Assembly (NCBI RefSeq): GCF_016031615.1
Contig: NZ_JACYXC010000001.1
Span: 2,666,001-2,730,000 of the forward strand
Length of the DNA stretch: 64,000 nt
Origin: Streptomyces pactum
GTDB taxonomy: Bacteria > Actinomycetota > Actinomycetes > Streptomycetales > Streptomycetaceae
Direction of reading: 5' to 3'
In this document: in pieces, positions 15,509 to 26,700 of the stretch
Layout of the letters: every line of letters starts with the position of its first letter
Numbering within the stretch: the stretch's first letter is position 1
Notes under the pieces: model-generated
Database searches by the model: none
What the model was told of the DNA's origin: nothing
Seen by the model: the letters and a program-made list of their open reading frames with translations, nothing else
Translations under genes and position numbers: made by a program

Positions 15509-17002
15509 GTGACCGCCAACCTTCCCCAAGTTCTCGGCTCCGCTCGAACGGGGGAGACCCCGCCGGCAGCGGTCGTCGTTCTGGCAGCGGGCGAGGGGAC
15601 CCGCATGAAGTCCGCCACGCCCAAGGTCCTGCACACCCTCTGCGGCCGGTCGCTGGTCGGCCACGTGGTGGCCGCCGCGCGCGCCCTCGACCCGGAGCAC
15701 CTGGTGGTCGTCGTGGGCCACGCCCGGGAGCAGGTCGCCGCACACCTCGCCGGGATCGACCCGGAGATCCGCACCGCCGTCCAGCACGAGCAGAACGGCA
15801 CCGGGCACGCGGTCCGGATGGGCCTGGAGCAGCTGCGCGACACCGGGGTCGTCCTGGACGGCACGGTGATCGTGGTCTGCGGCGACACCCCGCTGCTCAC
15901 CGGCGACACGCTCGCCGAGCTGGCGCGGGCGCACCACGCCGACGGCAACGCGGTGACGGTGCTCACCGCCGAGGTGCCGGACTCCACCGGTTACGGGCGG
16001 ATCGTGCGGGGTGCGGACGGCGCGGTGACCGCGATCGTGGAGCACAAGGACGCCACCGAGGCGCAGCGTGCCATCCGGGAGATCAACTCCGGGGTGTTCG
16101 CGTTCGACGCGCAGTTGCTCACGGACGCGCTGGGCAAGGTGCGGACCGACAACAGCCAGGGTGAGGAGTACCTCACCGATGTGCTGGGGATCCTGCGGGA
16201 GGCCGGTCACCGGGTGGGTGCGGCGGTGGCGGCGGATCACCGGGAGATCGTGGGGATCAACAACCGGGTGCAGCTGGCGGAGGCGCGCGGGCTGCTGAAC
16301 GAGCGGTTGCTGCGGCGGGCGATGCTCGACGGGGTGACCGTGGTGGACCCGGCCACCACCTGGGTGGATGTGACGGTCACGTTCGAGCAGGACGCGGTGG
16401 TGCACCCGGGGACGCAGTTGCTGGGGGCCACGCATGTGGGTGCCGGTGCCGAGGTGGGTCCGCACTCCCGGTTGCGGGACACCACGGTGGGTGCGGGTGC
16501 CACGGTGAGTTTCGCGGTGGCCGACGGTGCCTGGGTGGGTGAGTCGGCGAGTGTGGGTCCGTACGCCTATCTGCGGCCGGGGACGCGGCTGGGGACGAAG
16601 GCGAAGGCCGGCACGTATGTGGAGATGAAGAACGCGGACATCGGTGAGGGGACGAAGGTCCCGCACCTGTCGTACGTGGGTGACGCGACGATCGGTGAGT
16701 ACACCAATATCGGCGCGGCCAGCGTGTTCGTGAACTACGACGGCGAGGCCAAGCACCACACGACGGTCGGGTCCCACTGCAAGACGGGGTCGGACAACAT
16801 GTTTGTGGCTCCTGTCACGATCGGGGACGGCGCGTACACCGCGGCCGGCTCGGTCATCACCAAGGACGTCCCCCCGGGTTCGCTCGCTGTCGCCCGAGGC
16901 CAGCAGCGGAATATCGAGGGGTGGGTGGATCGCAAGCGTCCCGGCAGCGCCGCGGCGCAGGCCGCCCGGGCGGCTCGTGGCGAGGGCGACGAGCAGCAGT
17001 GA
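15509..17002 (+). CDS. glmU: Bifunctional GlcNAc-1-P uridyltransferase / GlcN-1-P acetyltransferase GlmU
   Basis: A 497-residue cytoplasmic enzyme making UDP-GlcNAc for peptidoglycan, in two steps: acetylation of GlcN-1-P by the C-terminal domain, then uridylylation by the N-terminal domain. The N-terminal nucleotidyltransferase shows LAAGEGTRMKS, and QNGTGHAV and CGDTPLL in the active site. From about residue 265 the sequence becomes a left-handed beta-helix of hexapeptide repeats containing YVEMKNADIG, LSYVGDATIGEYTNIGAA and NYDG. The start is GTG behind GAAGGG. Length is slightly above the usual 455-485 because of an N-terminal 18-residue lead and a charged C-terminal tail. It is followed at 93 bp by prs, the conserved actinobacterial order. 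Confidence 0.98.
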   Translation: MTANLPQVLGSARTGETPPAAVVVLAAGEGTRMKSATPKVLHTLCGRSLVGHVVAAARALDPEHLVVVVGHAREQVAAHLAGIDPEIRTAVQHEQNGTGHAVRMGLEQLRDTGVVLDGTVIVVCGDTPLLTGDTLAELARAHHADGNAVTVLTAEVPDSTGYGRIVRGADGAVTAIVEHKDATEAQRAIREINSGVFAFDAQLLTDALGKVRTDNSQGEEYLTDVLGILREAGHRVGAAVAADHREIVGINNRVQLAEARGLLNERLLRRAMLDGVTVVDPATTWVDVTVTFEQDAVVHPGTQLLGATHVGAGAEVGPHSRLRDTTVGAGATVSFAVADGAWVGESASVGPYAYLRPGTRLGTKAKAGTYVEMKNADIGEGTKVPHLSYVGDATIGEYTNIGAASVFVNYDGEAKHHTTVGSHCKTGSDNMFVAPVTIGDGAYTAAGSVITKDVPPGSLAVARGQQRNIEGWVDRKRPGSAAAQAARAARGEGDEQQ

Positions 17003-17095
17003 CGTGCGCGGGCACGTCGCGTGTCGGCGTACCGTGGAGAAGCGCGCCGTAGCGCATCAAATAGCACATGAAGTGACATCCGAGGAGACTGTGCT

Positions 17096-18067
17096 GTGAC
17101 CGGGATCAAGACGACCGGCGAGAAGAAGCTGATGCTCTTCTCCGGCCGCGCCCACCCCGAGCTGGCCGAGGAGGTCGCCCAGCAACTGGGCGTCAGCTTG
17201 GTCCCGACCAAGGCTTTCGACTTCGCCAACGGCGAGATCTATGTGCGCTTCGAGGAGTCCGCGCGTGGTGCGGACTGCTTCCTGATCCAGAGCCACACGG
17301 CTCCGATCAACAAGTGGATCATGGAACAGCTGATCATGATCGATGCGCTGAAGCGTGCGTCGGCGCGGAGCATCACGGTGATCGTGCCGTTCTACGGGTA
17401 CGCGCGGCAGGACAAGAAGCACCGTGGGCGGGAGCCGATCTCGGCGCGTCTGATCGCGGATCTGCTGAAGGCGTCGGGTGCGGACCGGATTCTCACGGTG
17501 GACCTGCACACGGACCAGATCCAGGGCTTCTTCGACGGTCCGGTGGATCACCTGTTCGCGCTGCCGATCCTGGCGGACTACGTGGGTGCCAAGGTGGACC
17601 GGGAGAAGCTGACGGTGGTGTCGCCGGACGCGGGCCGGGTGCGGGTGGCGGACCGGTGGTGTGACCGGCTGGGTGCGCCGCTGGCGATCGTTCACAAGCG
17701 GCGTGATCCGGATGTGGCGAACCAGGTGACGGTGCACGAGGTGGTCGGTGATGTGAAGGGCCGGGTGTGTGTCCTGGTCGATGACATGATCGACACCGGT
17801 GGCACGATCTGTGCGGCGGCGGAGGCGCTGTTCGCCAATGGTGCGGAGGACGTCATCGTGACGGCGACGCACGGGGTGCTGTCGGGTCCGGCGGCGGACC
17901 GGCTGAAGAATTCGAAGGTGAGCGAGTTCGTGTTCACCAACACGCTGCCCACGCCGGGGGAGCTGGAGCTGGACAAGGTGACGGTGCTGTCGATGGCGCC
18001 GACGATCGCGCGTGCGGTGCGTGAGGTGTTCGAGGACGGCTCGGTGACGAGCCTGTTCGAGGCGTAG
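17096..18067 (+). CDS. prs: Ribose-phosphate pyrophosphokinase (PRPP synthetase)
   Basis: A 323-residue class I PRPP synthetase making PRPP from ribose-5-phosphate and ATP, for nucleotide, histidine and tryptophan synthesis. Motifs present include the ATP-binding YGYARQDKKHRGREPISARL, the divalent-metal site VDLHTDQIQGFF and the PRPP loop VLVDDMIDTGGT. GTG is preceded by GAGGAG. The length matches the family. It follows glmU in the same direction and is followed by a strong hairpin at 18254-18281. Confidence 0.98.
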   Translation: MTGIKTTGEKKLMLFSGRAHPELAEEVAQQLGVSLVPTKAFDFANGEIYVRFEESARGADCFLIQSHTAPINKWIMEQLIMIDALKRASARSITVIVPFYGYARQDKKHRGREPISARLIADLLKASGADRILTVDLHTDQIQGFFDGPVDHLFALPILADYVGAKVDREKLTVVSPDAGRVRVADRWCDRLGAPLAIVHKRRDPDVANQVTVHEVVGDVKGRVCVLVDDMIDTGGTICAAAEALFANGAEDVIVTATHGVLSGPAADRLKNSKVSEFVFTNTLPTPGELELDKVTVLSMAPTIARAVREVFEDGSVTSLFEA

Positions 18068-18253
18068 AGGCGCAGGACGGTTGTGATGTCCGGCTTAGGG
18101 TTCGGGCCGCGCGAGCGGCGGGGCGCGTCGGGGGGCGGTGTGCGCCGGGGGTCACCGGTTTCGGTGGCGTCCGGGGGCGTGTCCGGCGTCCGTGACGTGG
18201 GCCGGGGTCCGCTGGTGCCGCCTTCGGCGGCGTGGTGGGTCGTCGGGTTCGGT

Positions 18254-18281
18254 TGAGGCCACTCCTTCGGGGGTGGCCTCA
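18254..18281. terminator. Bidirectional hairpin between prs and the beta-lactamase-like gene
   Basis: A 12-bp stem with one G-T pair (18254-18265 with 18270-18281) closes a TTCG tetraloop. It serves prs on the plus strand. It coincides with the restored stop codon of the minus-strand beta-lactamase-like gene (18279-18281). Confidence 0.7.
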
Positions 18282-19182
18282 GTCGTGTCCGGGGGGTGCG
18301 GAGGGCGTCGATGGCGATGCGGGCGGTGGTGCCGATGACGGCGTCGGCGGCGGGGAGGGTGGCGGCGGTGGAGGCGGCGCGGGTGAAGACGGCGACGGCG
18401 TAGCGGCCGCCGTCAGGGGTATTCGACGACGCCGGCTTCGTGGCGGAGGGTGGGGAGGGTGCCGGTTTTTCCGGAGACGCGGACGTCGTCGAAGGGGAAG
18501 CCGGAGGCGAGGCGGTGGTGCCAGGTCTGGAGGCCGAGGGTGTGGCGGAGGGCGGTGGCGGTGGGGCCGTCGCAGACTTCGTCGCGCCAGATGGCGGCGA
18601 GCAGGGTGGCGATGTCGCGGGGGGGTGCTGCGGTTGGTGTGTTGGGGGTGGAGCACGCTGAGCCGGGCGACGGTGGCGGGGTCGGTGAGGGCGGTGGGGC
18701 CGTGGTCGCCGGCGTCGTGGGCCATCCGGGCGTAGAGGTCGCGCATGGGGTGGACGGCGATGGTGTGGGTGAGGCCGAGTTCGGCCATGGTGGCGTTGAC
18801 GGTGTCCTGGCCGAGGTGGTCCCAGAGGGTGTCGGCGGCGGCGCTGTCGCTGACGGCGATGGTGAGGGCGGCCAGGTCGCGCAGGGAGAGCCGGGCGGGG
18901 TCGTGCATGACGGAGAGTCCGGTGGAGCCGGGGGTGCGGGGGGTGGCGGGGATGTCGATGGGGGGGTGGTGAGGTCGAGGCGGCCTTGTGCGGCGTGCCG
19001 GTAGAGGGTGGCGACGAGGCAGAGTTTGTGGAGGCTGGCGGTGGGGGCGGGGGGTGTCGGGGTGGATGCCGATGTCGGTGCCGTTGTCGATGTCGGTGGC
19101 GTAGAGCTGGCCGGTGACGCCGGCGGTGCTGAACGCGGTGCGGATGCGGTGGTGGGGGGTCGGAGGGTGGGGTCGGGGTCAC
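18279..19182 (-). pseudogene. Class A beta-lactamase-like serine hydrolase, interrupted by about six frame breaks
   Basis: All hallmark motifs of a class A beta-lactamase-like serine hydrolase are present but spread over three frames: the SxxK box as S-L-H-K (TASLHKLCLVATLY), SDN-type as VSDSAAADTLWDHLG, and KTG as VSGKTGTLPTL. Further conserved stretches are IWRDEVCDGPTATALRHTLG and YAVAVFTRAA. Deleting one base from the runs at 19154-19159, 19049-19054, 18619-18625, 18416-18419 and 18291-18296 rejoins almost the whole protein and ends it at TGA 18279. The run at 18960-18966 needs a two-base loss or one-base gain. GTG at 19182 overlaps the LysR stop (GTGA), so the pair is coupled. No signal peptide is visible. 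Either a fresh pseudogene or an assembly artefact hiding an intact enzyme. Confidence 0.72.
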
Positions 19183-20126
19183 TGGGGGAACTCCGATGCG
19201 GGGCGGGGGTGGACGGTGGGGCGGGGTGGTGTGGGGTGCATGCCGGCGTGGTGGCGCAGGACGTGGTGGGCGGTGCGGGTGAAGAGGCGGATGGCGGGGC
19301 TGTCGCGGCCTTGGGGCCAGGCGACGGAGGTGCGCCAGGTGAGGGGGTTGCCGGTGAGGGGGCGCCAGACGGTGCCGGGTGCGGGTGGGGTGCGGGGCAG
19401 GAGGGCGATGGCGGCGCCGGAGAGGACGAGGGCGTGGGTGAAGTCGTCGCCGGTGGCTTCGTGGACGGTGGTGGGGGGTGCAGCCGTGGCGGGCGCAGGT
19501 GGTGAGGGTTTCGTCGTGGAGGGCGGGGGGCGTGGTGGCGGGGGAAGAGGACGAGGTCGCGTCCGGTGAGGTGGGCGAGGTGGAGTTCGTCGGTGGCGGC
19601 GAGGGGTTCGTCGGCGGCGAGGAGGACGCCGAGGGGCTGGTGGAGGAGGGGTCCGAGGGTGAGGCCGTCGGTGTGGCTGGGGTGGCGGATGATGCCGGCT
19701 TCGAGGGTGCCGGTGGTGAGTTCGGTGAGTTGGGTGGTGGTGGGGAGTTCGCGGAGGTGGAGGTGGGCGCCGGGTGAGTGGTCGCGGTAGCGAGTGATGA
19801 GGGCGGCGGTGGTGGGGCGCCGAGGGCGGGGGTACGGCGGCGCGGAGGGTGCCGGCGGCGCCGTCGTGGATGCGGGCGGCGGTGGTGGTGAGGCGGTCGG
19901 CGGCGGCGAGGAGGGTGTGGGTTTCGTGGAGGATGATGCGGCCGGCGGGGGTGAGGGTGACGCCGCGGCTGGTGCGGTCGAAGAGGCGGATGCCGAGTTC
20001 GCGTTCGAGGCGTTGGATGCGTTGGGAGAGGGAGGGCTGGGCGATGCGGAGGCGTTCGGCGGCGCGGCCGATGTGTTGTTCCTCGGCCACCGTGCGGAAG
20101 TAGCGGAGGTGCCGCAGCAGGTCCAT
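19179..20126 (-). CDS. LysR-family transcriptional regulator (three internal frame breaks)
   Basis: The N-terminus (residues 1-95) is a textbook LysR winged helix: MDLLRHLRYFRTVAEEQHIG, then AERLRIAQPSLSQRIQRLE and TPAGRI. The effector domain is out of frame in the middle. The expected LITRYRDHSPGAHLHLRELP and LEAGIIRH are in a second frame, ALHDETLTTCARHGCTP in a third, and VHEATGDDFTHALVLSGAAI back in the first. Removing one base from the G runs at 19828-19832, 19525-19530 and 19473-19478 restores a normal protein of about 314 residues. It overlaps the beta-lactamase-like gene by 4 bp and probably controls it. As written, the 315-residue frame is open from start to stop but would lack a proper effector domain. 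Confidence 0.8.
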   Translation of the reverse strand: MDLLRHLRYFRTVAEEQHIGRAAERLRIAQPSLSQRIQRLERELGIRLFDRTSRGVTLTPAGRIILHETHTLLAAADRLTTTAARIHDGAAGTLRAAVPPPSAPHHRRPHHSLPRPLTRRPPPPPRTPHHHPTHRTHHRHPRSRHHPPPQPHRRPHPRTPPPPAPRRPPRRRRTPRRHRRTPPRPPHRTRPRPLPPPPRPPPSTTKPSPPAPATAAPPTTVHEATGDDFTHALVLSGAAIALLPRTPPAPGTVWRPLTGNPLTWRTSVAWPQGRDSPAIRLFTRTAHHVLRHHAGMHPTPPRPTVHPRPASEFPQ

Positions 20127-20181
20127 GGGTCTGGGATCTTAGGCGGTGGGCTAGGATGGTCGGGTTGCTCGGCGAGGGACG

Positions 20182-20204
20182 CCGTGTGGGTGGGTTTCAC
20201 ACGG
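20182..20204 (+). other. Small hairpin in the rplY leader
   Basis: CCGTGTG (20182-20188) pairs with CACACGG (20198-20204) around a 9-nt loop, about 90 bp before the rplY start. It could form part of the 5' leader; a regulatory role is speculation. Confidence 0.3.
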
Positions 20205-20292
20205 TGCATCCGTTATCGACGCGCTCTTCGTAGCAGGTCTGTCGTGGGCCGGGTGACGGTCCCCTGATCGGTTTTTCCTACGAGGAGTGCTC

Positions 20293-20880
20293 ATGTCCGA
20301 GGTGAAGATCTCCGCTGCGGTGCGGAGCGAGTTCGGTAAGGGCGCGGCGCGCCGTACCCGTCGTGCGGGCCAGGTTCCGGGTGTCATCTACGGTCACGGG
20401 AGTGACCCGGTGCACGTGGCGCTTCCGGGCCACGAGCTGATGATGGCGCTGAAGACCCCGAACGTCCTGATCAGCCTGGATGTCGACGGCAAGAGCGAGC
20501 TGGTGATCCCGAAGGCGGTGCAGCGTGACCCGCTGAAGGGTTTCCTGGAGCACGTCGACCTGCTGCTGGTGAAGCGTGGCGAGAAGGTGACCGTCGAGAT
20601 TCCGGTGCACACCGAGGGTGAGCTGGCGCCGGGTGGGAACCTGCTGGAGCACATCCTGTCGGCGCTGCCGGTGGAGACCGAGGCGACGCACATCCCGGAG
20701 TCGGTGACGGTGTCGGTGGAGGGTCTGGACGCCGGTCACTCGGTGCTCGCCAAGGACATCGAGCTGCCGAAGGGCACCTCGCTGGCCGTGGAGGAGGACG
20801 CCGTGGTGCTGCAGGTCGTGGCCGCGCAGGTGGAGGCTTCGGCCGAGGAGACCGCCGAGGGTGAGGGTGCCGAGGGCTGA
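20293..20880 (+). CDS. rplY: 50S ribosomal protein L25/general stress protein Ctc
   Basis: A 195-residue Ctc-type L25 that binds 5S rRNA in the central protuberance. The N-terminal L25 domain shows VRSEFGKGAARRTRRAG and VPGVIYGHG. The C-terminal TL5-like beta domain includes VDLLLVKRGEKVTVEIPV and SVTVSVEGLDAG. An acidic AEETAEGEGAEG tail ends the protein. ATG at 20293 is preceded by GAGGA at the right distance; an in-frame GTG two codons earlier is less well placed. It has its own terminator at 20905-20932 and precedes pth, the usual bacterial order. Confidence 0.97.
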   Translation: MSEVKISAAVRSEFGKGAARRTRRAGQVPGVIYGHGSDPVHVALPGHELMMALKTPNVLISLDVDGKSELVIPKAVQRDPLKGFLEHVDLLLVKRGEKVTVEIPVHTEGELAPGGNLLEHILSALPVETEATHIPESVTVSVEGLDAGHSVLAKDIELPKGTSLAVEEDAVVLQVVAAQVEASAEETAEGEGAEG

Positions 20881-20904
20881 TCCGCCCGAGGTTCACGCAC
20901 GTCG

Positions 20905-20932
20905 CCGCCCCGCTCCGTCCGGAGCGGGGCGG
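20905..20932 (+). terminator. Terminator after rplY
   Basis: A 12-bp perfect stem (20905-20916 with 20921-20932) with loop GTCC, 25 bp after the rplY stop and followed by the T-containing TCGTGTATGTCTGT. Confidence 0.8.
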
Positions 20933-21008
20933 TCGTGTATGTCTGTAGCAGCAGCGGAGGGCGTCAGGTGATCGGTGTGATCGCCCGGCCCGGGCAGGAG
21001 AGGGAGCG

Positions 21009-21599
21009 ATGAGCGTGCCGGACGGGCCGTGGCTGGTGGTGGGGCTGGGTAATCCCGGGCCGGAGTATGCCGGGAATCGCCACAATGTGGGGTTCATGGT
21101 GGCGGATCTGCTGGCGGAGCGGATGGGTGGGCGGTTCAAGGCGCACCGGTCGCGGGCGCAGGTGGTGGAGGGCCGGGTGGGGCCGCCGGGTCCGGTGGGG
21201 CGTCGGGTGGTGGTCGCCAAGCCGATGTCGTTCATGAATCTGTCGGGTGGTCCGGTGACGGCGCTGGCTGATTTCTACAAGGTGCCGGTGGAGCGGATGG
21301 TGGCGGTCCATGACGAGCTGGACATCGATTTCGGGGCGTTGCGGTTGAAGTGCGGGGGTGGGGACAACGGTCACAACGGGTTGAAGTCGATCACGAAGTC
21401 GCTGGGGCCGGGTTATCACCGGGTGCGGTTCGGGATCGGGCGTCCGCCGGGGCGGATGGATGTGGCGGCGTTCGTGCTGAAGGACTTCTCGTCGGTGGAG
21501 CGCCGGGAGCTGGATTATTTCGTGGACCGGGCGGCGGACGCGGTGGAGACGCTGATCGTGGACGGTCTGGAACGGGCGCAAGGCACGTACAACTCCTGA
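21009..21599 (+). CDS. pth: Peptidyl-tRNA hydrolase
   Basis: A 196-residue enzyme that releases peptides from dropped-off peptidyl-tRNA. The catalytic region is GLGNPGPEYAGNRHNVGF (His in RHNVGF), with PMSFMNLSG, VHDELDIDFG and GGGDNGHNGLKSI as conserved blocks. Length and motifs are normal. ATG is preceded by GGGAGCG. Located after rplY, with which it is usually associated. Confidence 0.97.
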   Translation: MSVPDGPWLVVGLGNPGPEYAGNRHNVGFMVADLLAERMGGRFKAHRSRAQVVEGRVGPPGPVGRRVVVAKPMSFMNLSGGPVTALADFYKVPVERMVAVHDELDIDFGALRLKCGGGDNGHNGLKSITKSLGPGYHRVRFGIGRPPGRMDVAAFVLKDFSSVERRELDYFVDRAADAVETLIVDGLERAQGTYNS

Positions 21600-21690
21600 T
21601 GTCGGCCGTGAGGTGACATGGGCGGGCACCGGGCCGCGAAGGGTGCGCGGAGGTTGACCGGGCGGTGAGGCATGGCCAAGGATCGCCGCC

Positions 21691-22218
21691 ATGTCGTCGA
21701 GCAGTGGCACCGTTCCGGTCCGGCGCGGCCGGATGCGTCGGGTGGGTGAGAGCGCGTTCGGCGTGCTGTTGCTCGTGAAGCAGGTGGTGGTGGCGCTGAT
21801 CGCGTCGGTGGTGCTGGTGGCGGGGGTGTGGGCGTCGTGGGGGACGGCGCAGCACGTGATGCTCGGCAAGGGGCGGGAGCGGGGGACGTTGCGGGTGCAG
21901 TCGTGTGGTGACGAGTGGTGTACGGGGGGTGTTCGTGCCGTCGGGGCGTCCGGCGGAGGCGCGGGGCAGGGATGCGGGTGGACGCGGGGGTGGCGGATGG
22001 TGAGGGTGACCGGGTTCCGGTGGTGGTGAAGCCGGATTCGCGGCAGACGGTGCGGACGGGGTGGGCGGGGGTGCTCCGTGCGTGGGTGCCGTTCGGGGGT
22101 TCGTTGATGCTGGCGGCGGTGCTGGTGGCGGGTGGGATGGGGGTTCCGTCGTACGGGGTGGGTACTGGGCGGGCTGGGGGCGGCGCTGCTGGGCGGGTCG
22201 TTCGTCGCGCTGCTGTGA
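21691..22218 (+). pseudogene. Small membrane protein of unknown function, frame-broken
   Basis: The N-terminus is basic and followed by a strong transmembrane helix (VKQVVVALIASVVLVAGVW). After CGDEWC the frame is lost at the G6 run 21924-21929. A second frame encodes DSRQTVRTGWAGVLRAWVPF and another helix (GGSLMLAAVLVAGG). A third frame supplies a last helix ending GGLGAALLGGSFVALL with stop at 22216-22218. Removing single G bases near 21924-21929, 21980-21984 and 22160 gives a continuous three-helix protein of about 174 residues. It lies between pth and the repeat-filled gap. I do not recognise a family. Confidence 0.55.
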
Positions 22219-23058
22219 GGTGCGGGGCGTAGGGCCGGCGGGGTGTGCCGCGTGGGCGCCAGGGGGCGCCGAGGGGTGTGCCGCGGCGGGTGCCGGGCGG
22301 GGTGGCGCTCCGGGTCGGCTGAGTGCCGCTGGTCGCGCCCGTGCGCGTGCCGGCCGAGGGCCGATGGTCGTGCCCGTACGCGTGCCGGCCGCGTGGTGGG
22401 CCCGTGCGTTGCCGGCGCGGGCCGCGGCCGTAGGTTTTTCCCGGCCCGCGCGGGGCCGGCCGCGCATCTGTGGCGGGCCGGCGTCGGGCCCGTCGGTCTT
22501 TCCCGTACGCGGTGCGTCCGCGCCGGTGCCCGGATTTCCGCGTGCCGGCTTTTCGTGGGGCGCGGGCTTGTGCGCGCCGGTGCAGGGTTTTTCGCGTGCC
22601 GGCTTTTCGTAGGGCGCGGGCTTGTGCGCGCCGGTGCCGGGTCTTTCGCGTGCAGGGTTTCGTACGGCGTGGGGTTCCGGGCGTGGCGCCGGGTTTTTCG
22701 TGGGGCGCGGGGTGCCGGGGGCGCTGCGCGCGGGCGCCGGGGCACTCCGGGGCGGGGGCTGCTGCGCGCGGGCGCCCGGGGACTCCGCGGCGGGGGGCTG
22801 CTGCGCGCGGGCGCCCAGGGGACTCCGCGGCGGGGGGGGGGCCGGAAGGACGCTCCGGGGGCGTTCCGCATACCGCTCACACCTGGACGATCATGCGCGG
22901 AACCCCCCTATTCACCGGATCGTTACCCGAGGTAATGCGGATGGATCGCCCTTCTCGCCGCATATCGGGGTCAAGCGCTGTTGACCCGGCGCGCGGGCTG
23001 TCGGAAGCTGGGCCGCCCATCCCCCGGCTTCACAGCCCGACAGCGAAGTTGGTTGTTC
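22219..23058. repeat. 840-bp gene-free gap with two tandem-repeat arrays
   Basis: No gene is supported. Array 1: a 54-bp unit occurs twice in tandem (22541-22594 and 22595-22648), differing at only a few positions, with a truncated third copy after 22649. Array 2: a 38-39 bp unit starting CTGCGCGCGGGCGCC occurs three times (from 22724, 22762 and 22801), ending in a run of ten G. After 22860 the composition changes, and the promoter region of the sortase substrate follows: TTACC-CGA-GGTAA at 22923-22935 and GGGTCAA-n6-TTGACCC at 22968-22987. Confidence 0.7.
22968..22987. promoter_or_regulatory. Inverted repeat upstream of the sortase-substrate gene
   Basis: GGGTCAA and TTGACCC arms surround GCGCTG, about 70 bp before the ATG at 23059. 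Good symmetry and an intergenic position suggest an operator or an RNA hairpin in the leader. No regulator is assigned. Confidence 0.4.
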
Positions 23059-23445
23059 ATGCGCGTTCTCTCCGTCGCGTGCGCGGCCGTGGTCGCGGCG
23101 TCCCCTGTGGTGCTCGTGTCCGCCGCCCACGCCACCGGGTCCGGCGGTCGTGGTGCCGCGCCGGTGCACGCCGCCGTCGCCCCGGTCGCCGGTTCCGCGG
23201 CCGGCGCCGGCCGGCCCGTCGTGGTGTCCTCCCGTCCCGCCGTACCGCCCGCGCCGCAGGTGCCGCATGTGGTGCGGTCCGTGGCGGACCCGGCCGGTCC
23301 GGTGGACGCGGCACGGCGGCCGGTCGTCACGGCGGAGTCGGAGCTGGCCCGGACCGGCGTGGGGCCGGTGGGCTGGATCGTGGGCGTCGCGGTGGCCGTG
23401 GTGGTGCTGGGTGTGCTGCTGGTCCGCCGGATGTCGCGCGACTGA
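23059..23445 (+). CDS. LAXTG-type sortase-anchored surface protein
   Basis: A 128-residue secreted protein. The N-terminal signal peptide (MRVLSVACAAVVAASPVVLV with an AHA-type cleavage site near residue 25) is followed by a Pro/Ala/Val-rich mature region. The C-terminal sorting signal consists of LARTG (residues 96-100), a hydrophobic helix and RRMSRD. LAXTG is the motif recognised by class E sortases, which in Streptomyces anchor long chaplins and other surface proteins. The start is set at the ATG that begins the signal peptide; the frame is open upstream. The processed wall-linked product would be only about 75 residues. Function unknown; it may be a stalk or aerial-hypha surface protein. 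Confidence 0.75.
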   Translation: MRVLSVACAAVVAASPVVLVSAAHATGSGGRGAAPVHAAVAPVAGSAAGAGRPVVVSSRPAVPPAPQVPHVVRSVADPAGPVDAARRPVVTAESELARTGVGPVGWIVGVAVAVVVLGVLLVRRMSRD

Positions 23446-23611
23446 GGCGTGGCGCCCGCACCGGGCCCGTTCCCCGAGTGATGTCCCCTGCCCGCGCCGG
23501 GCGCGTTCCCGGCGCCCGTCGGCCCTCCCGGCCCCCGGGCCCTGCCGGTGGTTCCCGCCGCGGCGGCAGGCTCCGTGGGAGACCGGAGAGGGAAGCGCCC
23601 ATGGCAACGCG

Positions 23612-23653
23612 ACCGGCCGGTGACCGCTCCGTGGGGAGCGGTCACCGGCCGGT
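23612..23653. terminator. Strong bidirectional terminator between the LAXTG gene and ppc
   Basis: A perfect 19-bp stem (23612-23630 with 23635-23653) closes a 4-nt loop, positioned between convergent genes. It is the longest perfect hairpin noticed in the window. There is no T-tract on either side. Confidence 0.85.
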
Positions 23654-23739
23654 TCCGTCCGCGGGCGTCGCCGGTACGGGCGGTGGCCGGCGGGCGCGGA
23701 CGGTGCCGGGCGGCGCTCCGCGCCCGCCGGTGGGCGGGG

Positions 23740-26511
<2,772 letters not shown>

Positions 26512-26643
26512 AGGTGCGGCTCCTTGCGATGAATGAGCACGTCTGGGGGGTGCGGACCGCGCTGTCCGACGGAGTCAAGGATATGGGGCCGGGGGCTCGC
26601 GGGTAGAAGAGCCTCGTGATGGGCCTCGCCGCCCTGCCATACT

Positions 26644-26676
26644 TACGAAACCGTAGGTTACGGACCCGTAGTCCGT
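26644..26676. promoter_or_regulatory. Nested inverted repeats upstream of the desaturase-TetR operon
   Basis: Three overlapping dyads occupy 33 bp: TACG-AAAC-CGTA (26644-26655), CCGTA-GGT-TACGG (26651-26663) and ACGGAC-CCGTA-GTCCGT (26660-26676). They end 24 bp before the desaturase ATG, where a repressor would block transcription. The TetR gene two positions downstream is the natural candidate. Binding is inferred. Confidence 0.55.
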
Positions 26677-26700
26677 CCCCCGAACCCCCCGAGGGAACTT

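Noticed and set aside
20964..22880. 638-residue minus-strand frame over pth and the repeat gap
   Set aside because: Low-complexity Pro/Arg/His translation antisense to pth with no domain support.
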